A stretch of DNA of 64,000 nucleotides from Pararhodonellum marinum (lineage in GTDB: Bacteria > Bacteroidota > Bacteroidia > Cytophagales > Cyclobacteriaceae), in NCBI RefSeq assembly GCF_015354735.1, contig NZ_JACEFJ010000015.1:1-64000 (forward strand), read 5' to 3'. Below, piece by piece: positions 33,268-42,291 of the stretch. Position numbers and translations under genes: made by a program. The notes under the pieces were generated by a model. That model did no database searches. It saw only the letters and a program-made list of their open reading frames with translations, and had not been told where the DNA came from. Within the stretch, counting starts at the first letter, position 1; the number at the start of each line of letters is the position of its first letter.

Positions 33268-35712
33268 TTAATCTAAACGGCTTCTTTCTTCAACACTTCC
33301 GCTTCGTTGGTTTACCGAAAAGGATTGACCTTTAGAGAATCTATACCTGAAGGTCAGGTTTACGCCTTGCTGTCCAAAGTATTGACTAAACCTGGTATCA
33401 ACATTGGCAAACTGCATATCACCCCTCATCCGCTGGGATCTAAAAAGGTCTCTTCCTGTGATGGAAAGGCTGTACTTTTCATTTTTCCAGGATTTGGTCA
33501 CTCCTGCGTCCATATAGAAAAAGCCTGAAAAGCGGAACGCTCCCTGTGCCTGTGGCCCTACATACATGCCCATCATTTCCAATTTGAAGTTGCCTGGGAG
33601 GGTAATGTTGTGCTGGGTTCTCGCCAACACAGAGAAGGCTGAGTTGTTCAGAATGTCATCGCCTATTTGGGAATTGAATGAATTGTAATAAGCCTGAAAC
33701 ATATTATTGGTCGTCCACCAAGGGGTGATATCTACAGGGACCATCAGCCTGGCAGAGAAATTATGCATGTTGTCCAGATTTTTCAACTGTAAAGTAGTCA
33801 CCCTGGTGGCATCGTCCTGAAGGGCAATTACCTGAATGATATCCGTAGTATAAGTATAGCCCAAGGTAAACTGGTAGGCATTTTTCCATACTTGGGTTAC
33901 TTCAGCAGTATGGGCATACATAGGAGTCAATTCCGGGTTTCCCTGTTCCTGGGTCAGGTCATCGAGATAAAATACTGCGGGGTTTAGGAATCTGTAGTTG
34001 GGCCTTGTCAATCTTCTGTTGATATTGTAGTTGATTTGATAGTTATCATTGACCTTTTGCCCAATAAAAACGGAAGGAAACCAATCCACGTATTTGGAGG
34101 AATTCACCTCGCCTGTTACCGTTTGATTTCCGGTTAGTGAGGTGTGTTCAGCCCTAAGACCAGCTTGAAGATTGACTTTGTTACTGAGACTTCCACCATA
34201 ATTGATATAACCTGCCCAGACATTTTCATCATACCTGAAATTATTGAGGTAAGTGATAGGGGCTACATTTTCATCCCCGAATGTTCTGTCTATGTTCAGG
34301 TCATTTTGTGATTTGACCCAACTCCCTTTGACTCCAAATTCCATTCTTGACCCATTTTTAAGAGGAAGAAACAGGTCTGCTTTCGTTGTCAAGATAGCGT
34401 AATACATATCATTGTTCATGTCCAATACGTTGGAGCTAGGGTTGCCGGAAAGCCCACTTTTGTAAGTGTTTTGTAACTGGTTTTGATTGTTCACCCCCAT
34501 GATGGCATAATCTAGATCAGCAGACAATTTGGTACCCAAAGTATCCAAAATTCCTATGTAGTGAAGGTTGGCGTAAACCCTGTCCGTAATTTGTTCCCCT
34601 TTATTGGAAGTTTTCAGGAAATCATTTTCCTCCTGACCGCTGATGGTGATATCTGCAAAAGCATTTACATCATCATTTTGATTCTGGTAGTTTAACTGGA
34701 GGCTTCCTCCCACACTGTGGTTGTCATTGATGTCATAGTCCAATGAAGCGGTGGCAAACATATTCTCCTGCGTTCTTTTTGTGTCAGCCTCTTGGTCAAG
34801 GGAAGAATTGCCCTCAGGGTTTTGAAAATTGCGCTGGGTTTGAAGATTGATCAAATTCCCTTGGTTATTGTAATTGAGATTCAACCCACTTCTCCATTTT
34901 CCGCTTTTATGGTTGATGGATGCATTGGCGAGGCTATTGTGCAGACCATTGTAGCCACCTCCGATCTGTAGGCTTCCATGGGTGCCATTCAGGTTGTTTT
35001 TCTTTAAAAGAATATTGATGACACCTCCGGCACCTTCCGCATCGAATTTGGCAGAAGGGTTGGCTATCACTTCAATACTTTTGATATTGTCAGCAGGCAT
35101 ACCGCTCAGGTATGCAGCCAAATCTTCAGGACTCATGTAGGTTTGCTTGTCGTCAATCATGACCAGTACCCCACTTTTTCCATTGAGCTGTATGCGGTTA
35201 TCATTGTCTATAAAAACTCCGGGAGATCTGCCAATTACCTGTAATGCATTGCTGCCTTCCGCCATAGTTGAACCTTCAACATTTACTACGGTTTTATCCT
35301 CGAAAATGCTGATCTCCGGCCTTGCCGCTTTTACTGTTACCTCAGCAAGAGCCGAAATTTCCTCTTCAACCGTAATTGTTCCCAACTCTTTTTGAGAAGA
35401 AGAAATTGTTCTTTCATAAGTTTCAAAACCAATGGCGAATACTTTGAAGATTGCTTCTTTGAAATCCACTGCTGTCAACAATTCAAAATTTCCTTCAAAA
35501 TCTGTTACAGCACCTACAATGATTTCCCTGCTTTCGGAATGAAGCAAGACCACATTGGCAAAAGGAAGGGATTCGCCTTTCGTATCAATTACCCTTCCCC
35601 AATACTTTTCATTATCATATGAAAAGTTTCCTTCTAGGCCTTTACCTCCAGCTATAGCCTGCGCTATGCCCATCACAGAAATAAAAAGCCAAATGATTGT
35701 TTTCGTTTTCAT
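33268..35712 (-). CDS. Outer-membrane beta-barrel receptor (TonB-receptor-like)
   Basis: 814 residues from ATG 35712: a signal peptide (MKTKTIIWLFISVMGIAQA), a carboxypeptidase-regulatory-like domain (about 35-115), plug (about 130-225, with VVNVEGSTMAEGSNALQVIG and GVLVMIDDKQTYMSPEDLAA) and a barrel of the outer-membrane beta-barrel family 3 type. ATG 35724 is possible, but the -7 box at 35731-35738 leaves almost no leader for it. The ligand is unknown; proteins of this type carry peptides or siderophores. The promoter contains operator site F. Confidence 0.9.
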   Translation of the reverse strand: MKTKTIIWLFISVMGIAQAIAGGKGLEGNFSYDNEKYWGRVIDTKGESLPFANVVLLHSESREIIVGAVTDFEGNFELLTAVDFKEAIFKVFAIGFETYERTISSSQKELGTITVEEEISALAEVTVKAARPEISIFEDKTVVNVEGSTMAEGSNALQVIGRSPGVFIDNDNRIQLNGKSGVLVMIDDKQTYMSPEDLAAYLSGMPADNIKSIEVIANPSAKFDAEGAGGVINILLKKNNLNGTHGSLQIGGGYNGLHNSLANASINHKSGKWRSGLNLNYNNQGNLINLQTQRNFQNPEGNSSLDQEADTKRTQENMFATASLDYDINDNHSVGGSLQLNYQNQNDDVNAFADITISGQEENDFLKTSNKGEQITDRVYANLHYIGILDTLGTKLSADLDYAIMGVNNQNQLQNTYKSGLSGNPSSNVLDMNNDMYYAILTTKADLFLPLKNGSRMEFGVKGSWVKSQNDLNIDRTFGDENVAPITYLNNFRYDENVWAGYINYGGSLSNKVNLQAGLRAEHTSLTGNQTVTGEVNSSKYVDWFPSVFIGQKVNDNYQINYNINRRLTRPNYRFLNPAVFYLDDLTQEQGNPELTPMYAHTAEVTQVWKNAYQFTLGYTYTTDIIQVIALQDDATRVTTLQLKNLDNMHNFSARLMVPVDITPWWTTNNMFQAYYNSFNSQIGDDILNNSAFSVLARTQHNITLPGNFKLEMMGMYVGPQAQGAFRFSGFFYMDAGVTKSWKNEKYSLSITGRDLFRSQRMRGDMQFANVDTRFSQYFGQQGVNLTFRYRFSKGQSFSVNQRSGSVEERSRLD

Positions 35713-35730
35713 GGTGTTTTTCATTTTGGG

Positions 35731-35781
35731 CAAAGCTAGGCTAGGGGAGTGGCCTGTCTGTTCGGATTAGTGAGTTCGAAC
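35731..35781 (-). promoter_or_regulatory. Promoter with GTTC-N14-GAAC operator (site F)
   Basis: Perfect arms at 35760-35763 and 35778-35781 and the -7 box TAGCTTTG at 35731-35738, 25 bp from the G of GAAC. The core (CTCACTAATC region) is less conserved than in the other sites. Downstream gene: receptor at 33268-35712. Confidence 0.6.
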
Positions 35782-35924
35782 AAGTTTGAAAATCAAAACA
35801 TGTTCGTATTTACAAATCCGTACTTTCCCTTAATCCTTGGGGTCTTTCTTAACACCATGCTTAATTGGGATGAAAAAAAAGTCCTTCGGGAATGATAGCT
35901 ATCAGAACCCTAAGGTCAGTACTG

Positions 35925-35959
35925 AAATCCCTAGAGGTCGGAAAGACCTCTAGGGATTT
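35925..35959. terminator. 15-bp perfect hairpin
   Basis: AAATCCCTAGAGGTC and GACCTCTAGGGATTT with a 5-nt loop. It lies downstream of the PQQ-propeller gene (minus strand) and upstream of the receptor promoter; there is no strong T-run. The rest of 35782-36146 shows nothing recognisable. Confidence 0.55.
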
Positions 35960-36146
35960 AATTGACAGAAAAGTAAGTAGGAAGGATTACAATATAGGGT
36001 GAATTTTATCCCAGAAAGGTTTTAAGAAACCTATATCCTTGTACCCCGCACTATGTGCTCTATGATTCTATGTGGTAATTTTCATAGTGAAGAAGAACAT
36101 TGGGGTTTTGATTACGAGTAATATCGGAGCCCCAAGGTCAAAACGG

Positions 36147-37334
36147 CTATTTGATACCCCCCAAATCAACTGCGTAAACTTTCCCGTCCAAACTTCCGAA
36201 ATACAATGTTTCATTATTTAAAACAGGTGTGTTGATAATAGGCCCAAGGCTGTCTATCAGTGTTTCCGCTTCCTCTGCCGAATTAATTTGAAGGTCAGTC
36301 CTGAATTTCCCTGCTTCATTGTAGAGCTTAGGATAATTCTCAATACTCGTCAGGGTCTGGTATTCCCATTCCAATGTTCCACTTTCAGGGCTGACTGCCC
36401 TGATCTTTCCATCAAAGCCCGGGAATATGATCCAATCTTTAAATGCGATCGGGGATCCATAAGACCGGGTAAAAGTCCTGATACTCCACTTTTCCTTTCC
36501 TGTTTTGTCATCGAGCGCATAAAACCTGTAAGTATCTGAACTTCCGAAATAAACTGCGCCATCATGAATCAGTGGCGAGGCAATGATCCAACTGCCGCCT
36601 TGTTCTGTAAAGTGCCATATGCCTCTACCTGTTTCCAGGTCAAGCACATACAAATTCAAGTCCCTGGAGCCGATATATACTTTTCCATCCTTTACCCATG
36701 GTGATTTTTGGAATTCGGCATCCGGGAAATAGCGTGAACCAATGGCCTGAAATTTCCAGATAAGATCTCCTGTTTCAGGTTCCAAGGCATACACCTGACC
36801 TTTGAAATTGCCCACCAACAATTTTCCATCTTCCAATACAGGAGTCATGTGGATAGCAGCACCTGAATCAAATTTCCAGATGACTTCCCCTGTTTTGGGA
36901 TGTAGGGCATAGACATGTCCATCTCCCGAGGCCCAAAATATTTTGTCATTACCAGGCAAAGGGCCTGAGCGAAAATAATCCCATAAGTCAAGTGAATGTT
37001 CTTCCCCTGCCTGAAAGATCCACTCCAGTTTGCCGTTGTCTTTTTTCAATGCCGTCAATTGACCGTTCTCATTGCCAAAAAGCACCAGGTCGTTCCAGAT
37101 GGCAGCTTTAGCAAGAATAGGGGACTTGGATTGGAATTGCCAATTGGCTTTTCCGGAATTGGTATTCAAGGAGTAAAATGTTCCGGCTTTGTTTCCGATA
37201 AATAGGTATTCTCTTTCCAAAGTAGGACTTGCATGGATGGGGGCATGGGTGTCAAATTCCCAAAGGTTTTCCTGAGCAAAAAGACAAGGGGCAACAAAGA
37301 ACCCAACAAAAAGGGTCCAAACTGATTTTTTCAT
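36147..37334 (-). CDS. Secreted PQQ-like beta-propeller protein
   Basis: 395 residues with a signal peptide (about 1-20, ending LFAQ). Seven or eight repeats of the type GxxYALxxxTGxxxWxF (for example GHVYALHPKTGEVIWKFDSG) form a quinoprotein-type propeller. No catalytic partner domain and no transmembrane segment are present, so it is more likely a BamB-like scaffold or binding protein than a dehydrogenase. It follows the CPBP protease gene by 20 bp and is co-transcribed with it from operator site H. Confidence 0.87.
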   Translation of the reverse strand: MKKSVWTLFVGFFVAPCLFAQENLWEFDTHAPIHASPTLEREYLFIGNKAGTFYSLNTNSGKANWQFQSKSPILAKAAIWNDLVLFGNENGQLTALKKDNGKLEWIFQAGEEHSLDLWDYFRSGPLPGNDKIFWASGDGHVYALHPKTGEVIWKFDSGAAIHMTPVLEDGKLLVGNFKGQVYALEPETGDLIWKFQAIGSRYFPDAEFQKSPWVKDGKVYIGSRDLNLYVLDLETGRGIWHFTEQGGSWIIASPLIHDGAVYFGSSDTYRFYALDDKTGKEKWSIRTFTRSYGSPIAFKDWIIFPGFDGKIRAVSPESGTLEWEYQTLTSIENYPKLYNEAGKFRTDLQINSAEEAETLIDSLGPIINTPVLNNETLYFGSLDGKVYAVDLGGIK

Positions 37335-37354
37335 AATAGTTGGTTTAGTTTATT

Positions 37355-38191
37355 TTATGATTGTGAAATTCTCTTTTGCCTGAGCCATAGGCCTATAAGC
37401 AGATAAAGCAAATTGGGAATGATTCCGCAAATAGGGGAGATCCAAATCTGTGCGCCTGCTGAAATCTGCACATAGCCATCAATGACCAAATGGTTGATCA
37501 GGGCATCTTCCATGGCATGCATCAAAATCACTGGCCAGATGGAAAGGGTAAGCCGGTATAATTCCGTAAACATCACAGTCCAAATGACCATATTGATTAC
37601 GGCCAATATCATAAAAGATACCCTGTCAACCGGTAAAACCGCCATCATGCTTTCTTCCGGCAGAAATACCAGATAATAGGGAGCATGCCAAAGACCCCAA
37701 ACCAATCCAATAATCAGATATAGCTGTAGATCGCTCAGTTTGAATTGCAGGAGTTTGACTGTGAGATAGCCTCGCCAAACGGATTCCTCAAAAATGTTTT
37801 TGACGATATTCACCAGAAGGAGACTCAGAAAAATATTGAAATAGGGTTTGATTTCGAATGAACTGATGTCCATCCACCCTAATCCATATCCCAACAGTAA
37901 GGATACTCCTGTTACAAGTGGATAAGTCAATAAGGCAACGGCATACCAAAAACCGTTTGATTTGAATTTTGGAAGCAGTCCGGCATCCTTCCAGCCATCT
38001 CCCATAAAGCTGCGGAGGATGATGACCGTAATCAATGGAAAAATCAACCAAATGGCCATCCCCAAGCTTTCCTCACCTTCCTGTTCAGGAAGGGCATGGT
38101 CAACAAGGACTCCAATCCAACCTATCAACAAGGCAACAGTGCAAAAGATAATCAGGTTGCGGATTTTGGGTTTTTGGCTTTTTGCGTTCAT
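37355..38191 (-). CDS. CPBP-family intramembrane metalloprotease
   Basis: 278 residues from ATG 38191, with seven to eight transmembrane segments. The glutamate protease motif is FEESVWRGYL (EExxxR), then GLVWGLWHAPYYL (FxxxH type) and ILMHAMEDAL (HxxxD/N type), so all signature residues are present. CPBP enzymes process prenylated proteins or peptides in the membrane; the substrate is unknown. It is the first gene of a unit with the PQQ propeller, under operator site H. Confidence 0.9.
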   Translation of the reverse strand: MNAKSQKPKIRNLIIFCTVALLIGWIGVLVDHALPEQEGEESLGMAIWLIFPLITVIILRSFMGDGWKDAGLLPKFKSNGFWYAVALLTYPLVTGVSLLLGYGLGWMDISSFEIKPYFNIFLSLLLVNIVKNIFEESVWRGYLTVKLLQFKLSDLQLYLIIGLVWGLWHAPYYLVFLPEESMMAVLPVDRVSFMILAVINMVIWTVMFTELYRLTLSIWPVILMHAMEDALINHLVIDGYVQISAGAQIWISPICGIIPNLLYLLIGLWLRQKRISQS

Positions 38192-38219
38192 AGTTTGTGC
38201 GGGGATATATTTCAATCAC

Positions 38220-38270
38220 CAAAATACTAAAGAAATCAATTTACGCATGTTCCGCTTTTAAAAGGCGTAC
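38220..38270 (-). promoter_or_regulatory. Promoter with GTAC-N14-GAAC operator (site H)
   Basis: On the minus strand GTAC, core CCTTTTAAAAG, GAAC (38249-38270), followed 25 bp after the G of GAAC by GTATTTTG (38220-38227), whose TTTG is exactly in register with the other sites. Downstream: CPBP and PQQ propeller genes. Confidence 0.55.
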
Positions 38271-38294
38271 AAAATTCCATGTTGAAAAACAGAA

Positions 38295-38326
38295 AATGGC
38301 CTGTTCAGATGATGAAACAGGCCATT
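38295..38326 (-). terminator. Terminator of the PAP2-like gene
   Basis: AATGGCCTGTT and AACAGGCCATT form an 11-bp stem with a 10-nt loop, followed on the minus strand by TTTTCTGTTTTTC. Confidence 0.8.
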
Positions 38327-38347
38327 CTATGGAGGTTTGATTGATGC

Positions 38348-39235
38348 TTACAGCTTCCAAACTGCAGATAGTGCATACGTATTCCTTTGGATGATGGGGG
38401 TAAAGCTAAGATTTCTGTCTTTGGTTTTGTGGAGTTTTGGGATTCCATAGCCGATTGCTGAACCGACCAAAGCACCAACTAAAATGTCGGAACTGTAGTG
38501 AATGCCCGTTTCATACCTGATCACACTGATGGCTGTTGCAGCAGCCAAAGAACCTGCCCAAACCCATGGCTTATATTTCGAATCAGGGTGGTAGTCTCCA
38601 AAAACCGTCGCCACAAACACCGCAGTGGAAAATACTGAGGTGGTTTGCTGGGCAAAGAAGGACTGACCTGGATCTTTGGCAATTTTGTCCTCATAGCTCA
38701 CATTGGGATTGTAAATGTAAGGACGGTAGCGGGTGATGCTCCTTTTGCTGATGGTCGCTGTAGCTGATGCAAATAGTCTTGTTTGGACAAACATGGTTCC
38801 TACGGTGACGAAATCCCTTCTAACCCCTTTGTCAGCTAGCAAAGCAAGGGGTGCCACTAAGGCAAAAGCACCTAACTGATCCGATACATCCCTTAGTTGA
38901 GGGTTGTATTTGTAAGTGGCACTTCGGTCAAACCAATTGACATCCTTATGGATAAATGCATTGGCCTGTTCTGCCGTTAACGGAGTTCTGCTGTCGTCAA
39001 GGGAATTGGCAAACAGATAGGCCCCGGCACCCAATCCTGTAATCACAAGGTCAGTTTTCCAACTGAGCTGATAAGGTTTGTAAGCCGTCGGTCTAAGAAC
39101 TTCTTGTTCTTTTGATTTGAAACTGTGACCGGGTAAATCCCTTTCCTGATTTTTATCCGGTATTTCATTTTCCTTGGCAAAAGGGACAACTATGATGGCC
39201 ATTGCCAATACTGTAGTCAACATTGATTTTTTCAT
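38348..39235 (-). CDS. PAP2-like phosphatase family protein, atypical active site
   Basis: 295 residues from ATG 39235, signal peptide (about 1-20). The PAP2 signatures are partly kept: C1 is K-x6-RP (Lys164, Arg171) and C3 is RYETGIHYSSD (Arg240, His246, Asp250). The C2 motif, normally SFPSGHT, reads SFFAQQT (192-198), so the acid/base His is Gln197 and the Ser/Gly are lost. The protein may be inactive or use other chemistry. It would act on lipid or pyrophosphate substrates in the envelope if active. The promoter carries operator site E. Confidence 0.82.
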   Translation of the reverse strand: MKKSMLTTVLAMAIIVVPFAKENEIPDKNQERDLPGHSFKSKEQEVLRPTAYKPYQLSWKTDLVITGLGAGAYLFANSLDDSRTPLTAEQANAFIHKDVNWFDRSATYKYNPQLRDVSDQLGAFALVAPLALLADKGVRRDFVTVGTMFVQTRLFASATATISKRSITRYRPYIYNPNVSYEDKIAKDPGQSFFAQQTTSVFSTAVFVATVFGDYHPDSKYKPWVWAGSLAAATAISVIRYETGIHYSSDILVGALVGSAIGYGIPKLHKTKDRNLSFTPIIQRNTYALSAVWKL

Positions 39236-39256
39236 GGTTTTGTGTTTTCGTTTGTG

Positions 39257-39307
39257 CAAAATTGCCGCACAAAACCAGCTTGAATGTTCAAACTTGGAAG
39301 TTCGAAC
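39257..39307 (-). promoter_or_regulatory. Promoter with GTTC-N14-GAAC operator (site E)
   Basis: Perfect arms at 39286-39289 and 39304-39307 with core ACTTCCAAGT, and -7 box CAATTTTG at 39257-39264, 25 bp from the G of GAAC. Downstream gene: PAP2-like, start 39235. Confidence 0.65.
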
Positions 39308-39369
39308 GCATTCATGGAACCTTTACGAAAAAAATTACAGGAAAATTAGGGTTTGGATTACATTGTCAA

Positions 39370-40533
39370 TTACACCAGCTGCTTGCTTTTCTTATATTCA
39401 CTCGGCGTCATGCCTGTATGTTTTTTAAAAGTTGTGTTGAAAGTGGTTTTTGAATTGAACCCTGATTCAAACCCGATACCGACAAGGGATAGGTGGTCGT
39501 ATTTTTCATCTGTCAAAAGCCTTTTTGCCACATTGACCCTTTCTTCGTTGATCAATTCAAAAAAAGTCTTGCCCATCACTGAATTGATAGCCTGTGACAC
39601 AAGGTAGGATTGAAAGCCTATGGTTTCAGACAGTTCTTTAATGGATACATTTTCATTTCGGAAGAACTCTTCATCCTTCATGGTTTCTTTTACTTTTTCT
39701 GCAATGGACATCAATTGAGGATTGATGCTTTTTTGTTCCCCGTTTGGATCATTTTTGCTTGCCTCTTTCAGGGTTTGGGCATCTGCTTCTGATGTCTCAG
39801 TTACAATTTTCCTGAGCTTATAAATCTCAGGTGAGATTTTGCCTTTGATGGTGACAAAATAGAGAAAAATGGTAAGGGCAACCATATTCAGCAGGCAGCC
39901 TTTGGTAGAAAAATCAGGATAGGCCAATACATAAGCCAATAAGGTATAAGAAATAATTACCGTTCCCAAAAAACCAAAAATCAACTGCTTAATCCAATTT
40001 ATCCCTAGTTTTTGCTCGGATGAAAAATTCTGTTGGACTCTTGCCTTATGTTGCCTGTAGGCCTTAAAATAAAGAAAAACATAGAATACTATGTATATGA
40101 GATTGGTAAAAGAAAGCACTTGATCATAAGTGTCCTGACCTCCTGCGTATTCATAGGTTACCTGATACTTATCTTGAATGTATTTTACATAATGCAAGGC
40201 TATGGGAATATAGGCAAAAGCAAATGAAAAGTGCTTGAGTGTTCTTTTTAGACTGACTTCCTCCGATAAACTTCTGATGTAAAGATAAAGTGAAGATATC
40301 GTGATAAACTTGGTACAATGAAAAATCCAGACATATTTCCAACCTAACTGGATCTGAAGAATAGGAGCAAGAAGTAAGATTACAGCGGTAAAAATAAAAA
40401 TAGCCAGTAAATTATTGGAGGCTTTATCTCTATCTGGATAGAATAAAACTACAGTGGATAAGATAAGTCCTTGTAATCCACCGAATAATATCAATATGTT
40501 CAGAATATTGTTCTGTAAATCTAAGTTTGACAT
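39370..40533 (-). CDS. Membrane-bound AraC-family regulator (7TM type), paralogue 2
   Basis: 387 residues from ATG 40533 (MSNLDLQNNILNILI). Eight hydrophobic segments in the first 240 residues are followed by a linker and the AraC helix-turn-helix (VSIKELSETIGFQSYLVSQA to SKTTFNTTFKKHTGMTPSEY). It is a clear paralogue of 22287-23423 and of the divergent gene 40738-41901, from which it is separated by 204 bp. It carries no copy of the GTTC-N14-GAAC site in its own promoter. The signal it senses is unknown. Confidence 0.9.
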   Translation of the reverse strand: MSNLDLQNNILNILILFGGLQGLILSTVVLFYPDRDKASNNLLAIFIFTAVILLLAPILQIQLGWKYVWIFHCTKFITISSLYLYIRSLSEEVSLKRTLKHFSFAFAYIPIALHYVKYIQDKYQVTYEYAGGQDTYDQVLSFTNLIYIVFYVFLYFKAYRQHKARVQQNFSSEQKLGINWIKQLIFGFLGTVIISYTLLAYVLAYPDFSTKGCLLNMVALTIFLYFVTIKGKISPEIYKLRKIVTETSEADAQTLKEASKNDPNGEQKSINPQLMSIAEKVKETMKDEEFFRNENVSIKELSETIGFQSYLVSQAINSVMGKTFFELINEERVNVAKRLLTDEKYDHLSLVGIGFESGFNSKTTFNTTFKKHTGMTPSEYKKSKQLV

Positions 40534-40737
40534 TTTTATGAAAAATATCCCTAAAAATAGTAGATTCATTTTTTAATAGGTAGAATTATGGACTAAAATT
40601 GAAGCAAACACTATTGATTCACTTTCAAAGAAATCATTTTTGCTGTTTCGTCTATGTTTATCTGTTTGTAAGAATTGTGGCTCTTCAATTGGAAAAATTA
40701 TAGGGATACCTAATTTTGAATATTCAACCCTTTGCAA

Positions 40738-41901
40738 ATGAGCTTAACTGAGCCTTCGGATTGGATTTTACAGAACTTTAAAGTCTTGTTTAGTTTTCTT
40801 GGAGCTATTCAGGCCTTTATCCTTGCAGCGGTAATTCTTTTTTATCCAAGGGAAAACAGAGTTCCAAATATTCTTTTGAGCATTTTTGTATTCTCAATTG
40901 GTCATCTTCTAATTATCAATAGAGTTGCAGAATGGCTAAATCATCATTACGACTGGTTGTTATTTAGCTTTCAACTTCTGGGTTTGATTTCCCTATATCT
41001 CTATATCCAGAGTCTTTACAAAGACATCAATTGGAAGAAACAATGGTGGCATATTGTAGTAATTGCCTTTGATTCTTATAGAATATATATCGGGAGTCAA
41101 ATCCGCTTGTTAAACCTTGGAGAGGATGAGTACTACTACCAGTTTTTAGGTACTAATTTTGAGTATTTCAGCTTGACCGCCATTGTCTTTATCTACATCA
41201 TTTATTTGGCACTTTCCCTTAAAGAGTATCAAAAGTATCGTACCATTGCCAAGAAAAATTTCTCAGATGAAATGAGGCTGGGAACTTCTTGGGTAAAACA
41301 GATGATTTATGGTCGTTATTTCCTTATTGTTATTGATTTTATTTTGCTCCTAATTAATTATTCTTTTAAAGAATCCTATTCCCCGTACCATGGCATAGCA
41401 AATACTCTTGCCTATACCGTTTTTGCATATTTTATCACAATAAAAGGAAAACTCAATCCTGCAGTTTATCAGTTGAGGCAGATTGAAAATCCAAAAGTTG
41501 AGGGAGTTTCAATTAAAAAAAATGATCCTGCAGAGACAAATGAAATATTGGAGGAAATTTCAAAGCTATTTTTAAAATCTATGGATCATGAAAAACTATA
41601 TATCCAGGAGGGACTCTCAGTCAAAGAGGTGGCGGAACATATTGGTTATCCCCCATACTTAGTTTCCCAAGCCATAAATACTTGTTTGGAAAAAAGTTTT
41701 TTTGAATTGATTAACGGCTATAGAGTAGAGGAGGCAAAAAAATTAATTCTTGATGAAAACCTGAATCATTTATCCATGGTTGGAATCGGGTTTGAGGCTG
41801 GGTTTAGTTCTAAGACAGCATTTAACACGGCATTTAAAAAACATACTGGACTGACACCGAGCGAATTTAAACGAAATGAATTGGAAAGATTCGAACAATA
41901 G
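40738..41901 (+). CDS. Membrane-bound AraC-family regulator (7TM type), paralogue 3
   Basis: 387 residues from ATG 40738 (MSLTEPSDWILQ). Same layout as the other two: membrane sensor (about 15-240), linker, AraC domain (LSVKEVAEHIGYPPYLVSQA to SKTAFNTAFKKHTGLTPSEF). It is divergent from paralogue 2 and followed by a histidine-kinase remnant on the other strand. The three proteins share almost the same recognition-helix region, so they may bind similar DNA. Confidence 0.9.
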   Translation: MSLTEPSDWILQNFKVLFSFLGAIQAFILAAVILFYPRENRVPNILLSIFVFSIGHLLIINRVAEWLNHHYDWLLFSFQLLGLISLYLYIQSLYKDINWKKQWWHIVVIAFDSYRIYIGSQIRLLNLGEDEYYYQFLGTNFEYFSLTAIVFIYIIYLALSLKEYQKYRTIAKKNFSDEMRLGTSWVKQMIYGRYFLIVIDFILLLINYSFKESYSPYHGIANTLAYTVFAYFITIKGKLNPAVYQLRQIENPKVEGVSIKKNDPAETNEILEEISKLFLKSMDHEKLYIQEGLSVKEVAEHIGYPPYLVSQAINTCLEKSFFELINGYRVEEAKKLILDENLNHLSMVGIGFEAGFSSKTAFNTAFKKHTGLTPSEFKRNELERFEQ

Positions 41902-41910
41902 GATTTCTTT

Positions 41911-42291
41911 TCAAATCATAAAATTGATCACATGCATGTATTTTGGATGTAAAAAGACTTTGTCAGTCATGTAGTTTAATTGGGAATAACGATCAAAAAT
42001 TTTATTCTTGTATTGAGGTGCGATCCCTTGGTCTGTGTCCTTCACAGATATTTTTATTTTGTTCGTATCATCTTGAATAATCAAATAAATTGTTGAATTG
42101 TCATAAGAATAGCGGTTAGCATTTGAGATCAAATGGGTAAGTACCCAAGCGGTTTTTTCATTGTCTGCATGAACTCTAGGTACTTTATCCGGGCAAATTA
42201 AATCAATTGTTATTTGTCTTTTATCCACCTGTGTCTTTGTGGCATTAATTGCATATGGGAGTATTTGTTTTGGATCTGATTGAGGATTACT
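41911..42291 (-). pseudogene. Histidine-kinase ATPase fragment
   Basis: The frame has no start codon upstream of 42291 and begins with DPKQILPYAINATKTQVDKR. The N box (HLISNANRYS) and the G1 box with DQGI (KDTDQGIAPQYKNKIFDRYS) of a HATPase domain are recognisable. It ends without the G2 box, in an unrelated tail (MTDKVFLHPK). The dimerisation domain and the rest are missing. It is a truncated KinB-like sensor-kinase remnant. Confidence 0.7.

Noticed and set aside
40534-40737. A GTTC-N14-GAAC operator between the divergent membrane AraC genes
   Set aside because: I looked for the arms at the right spacing and did not find them.
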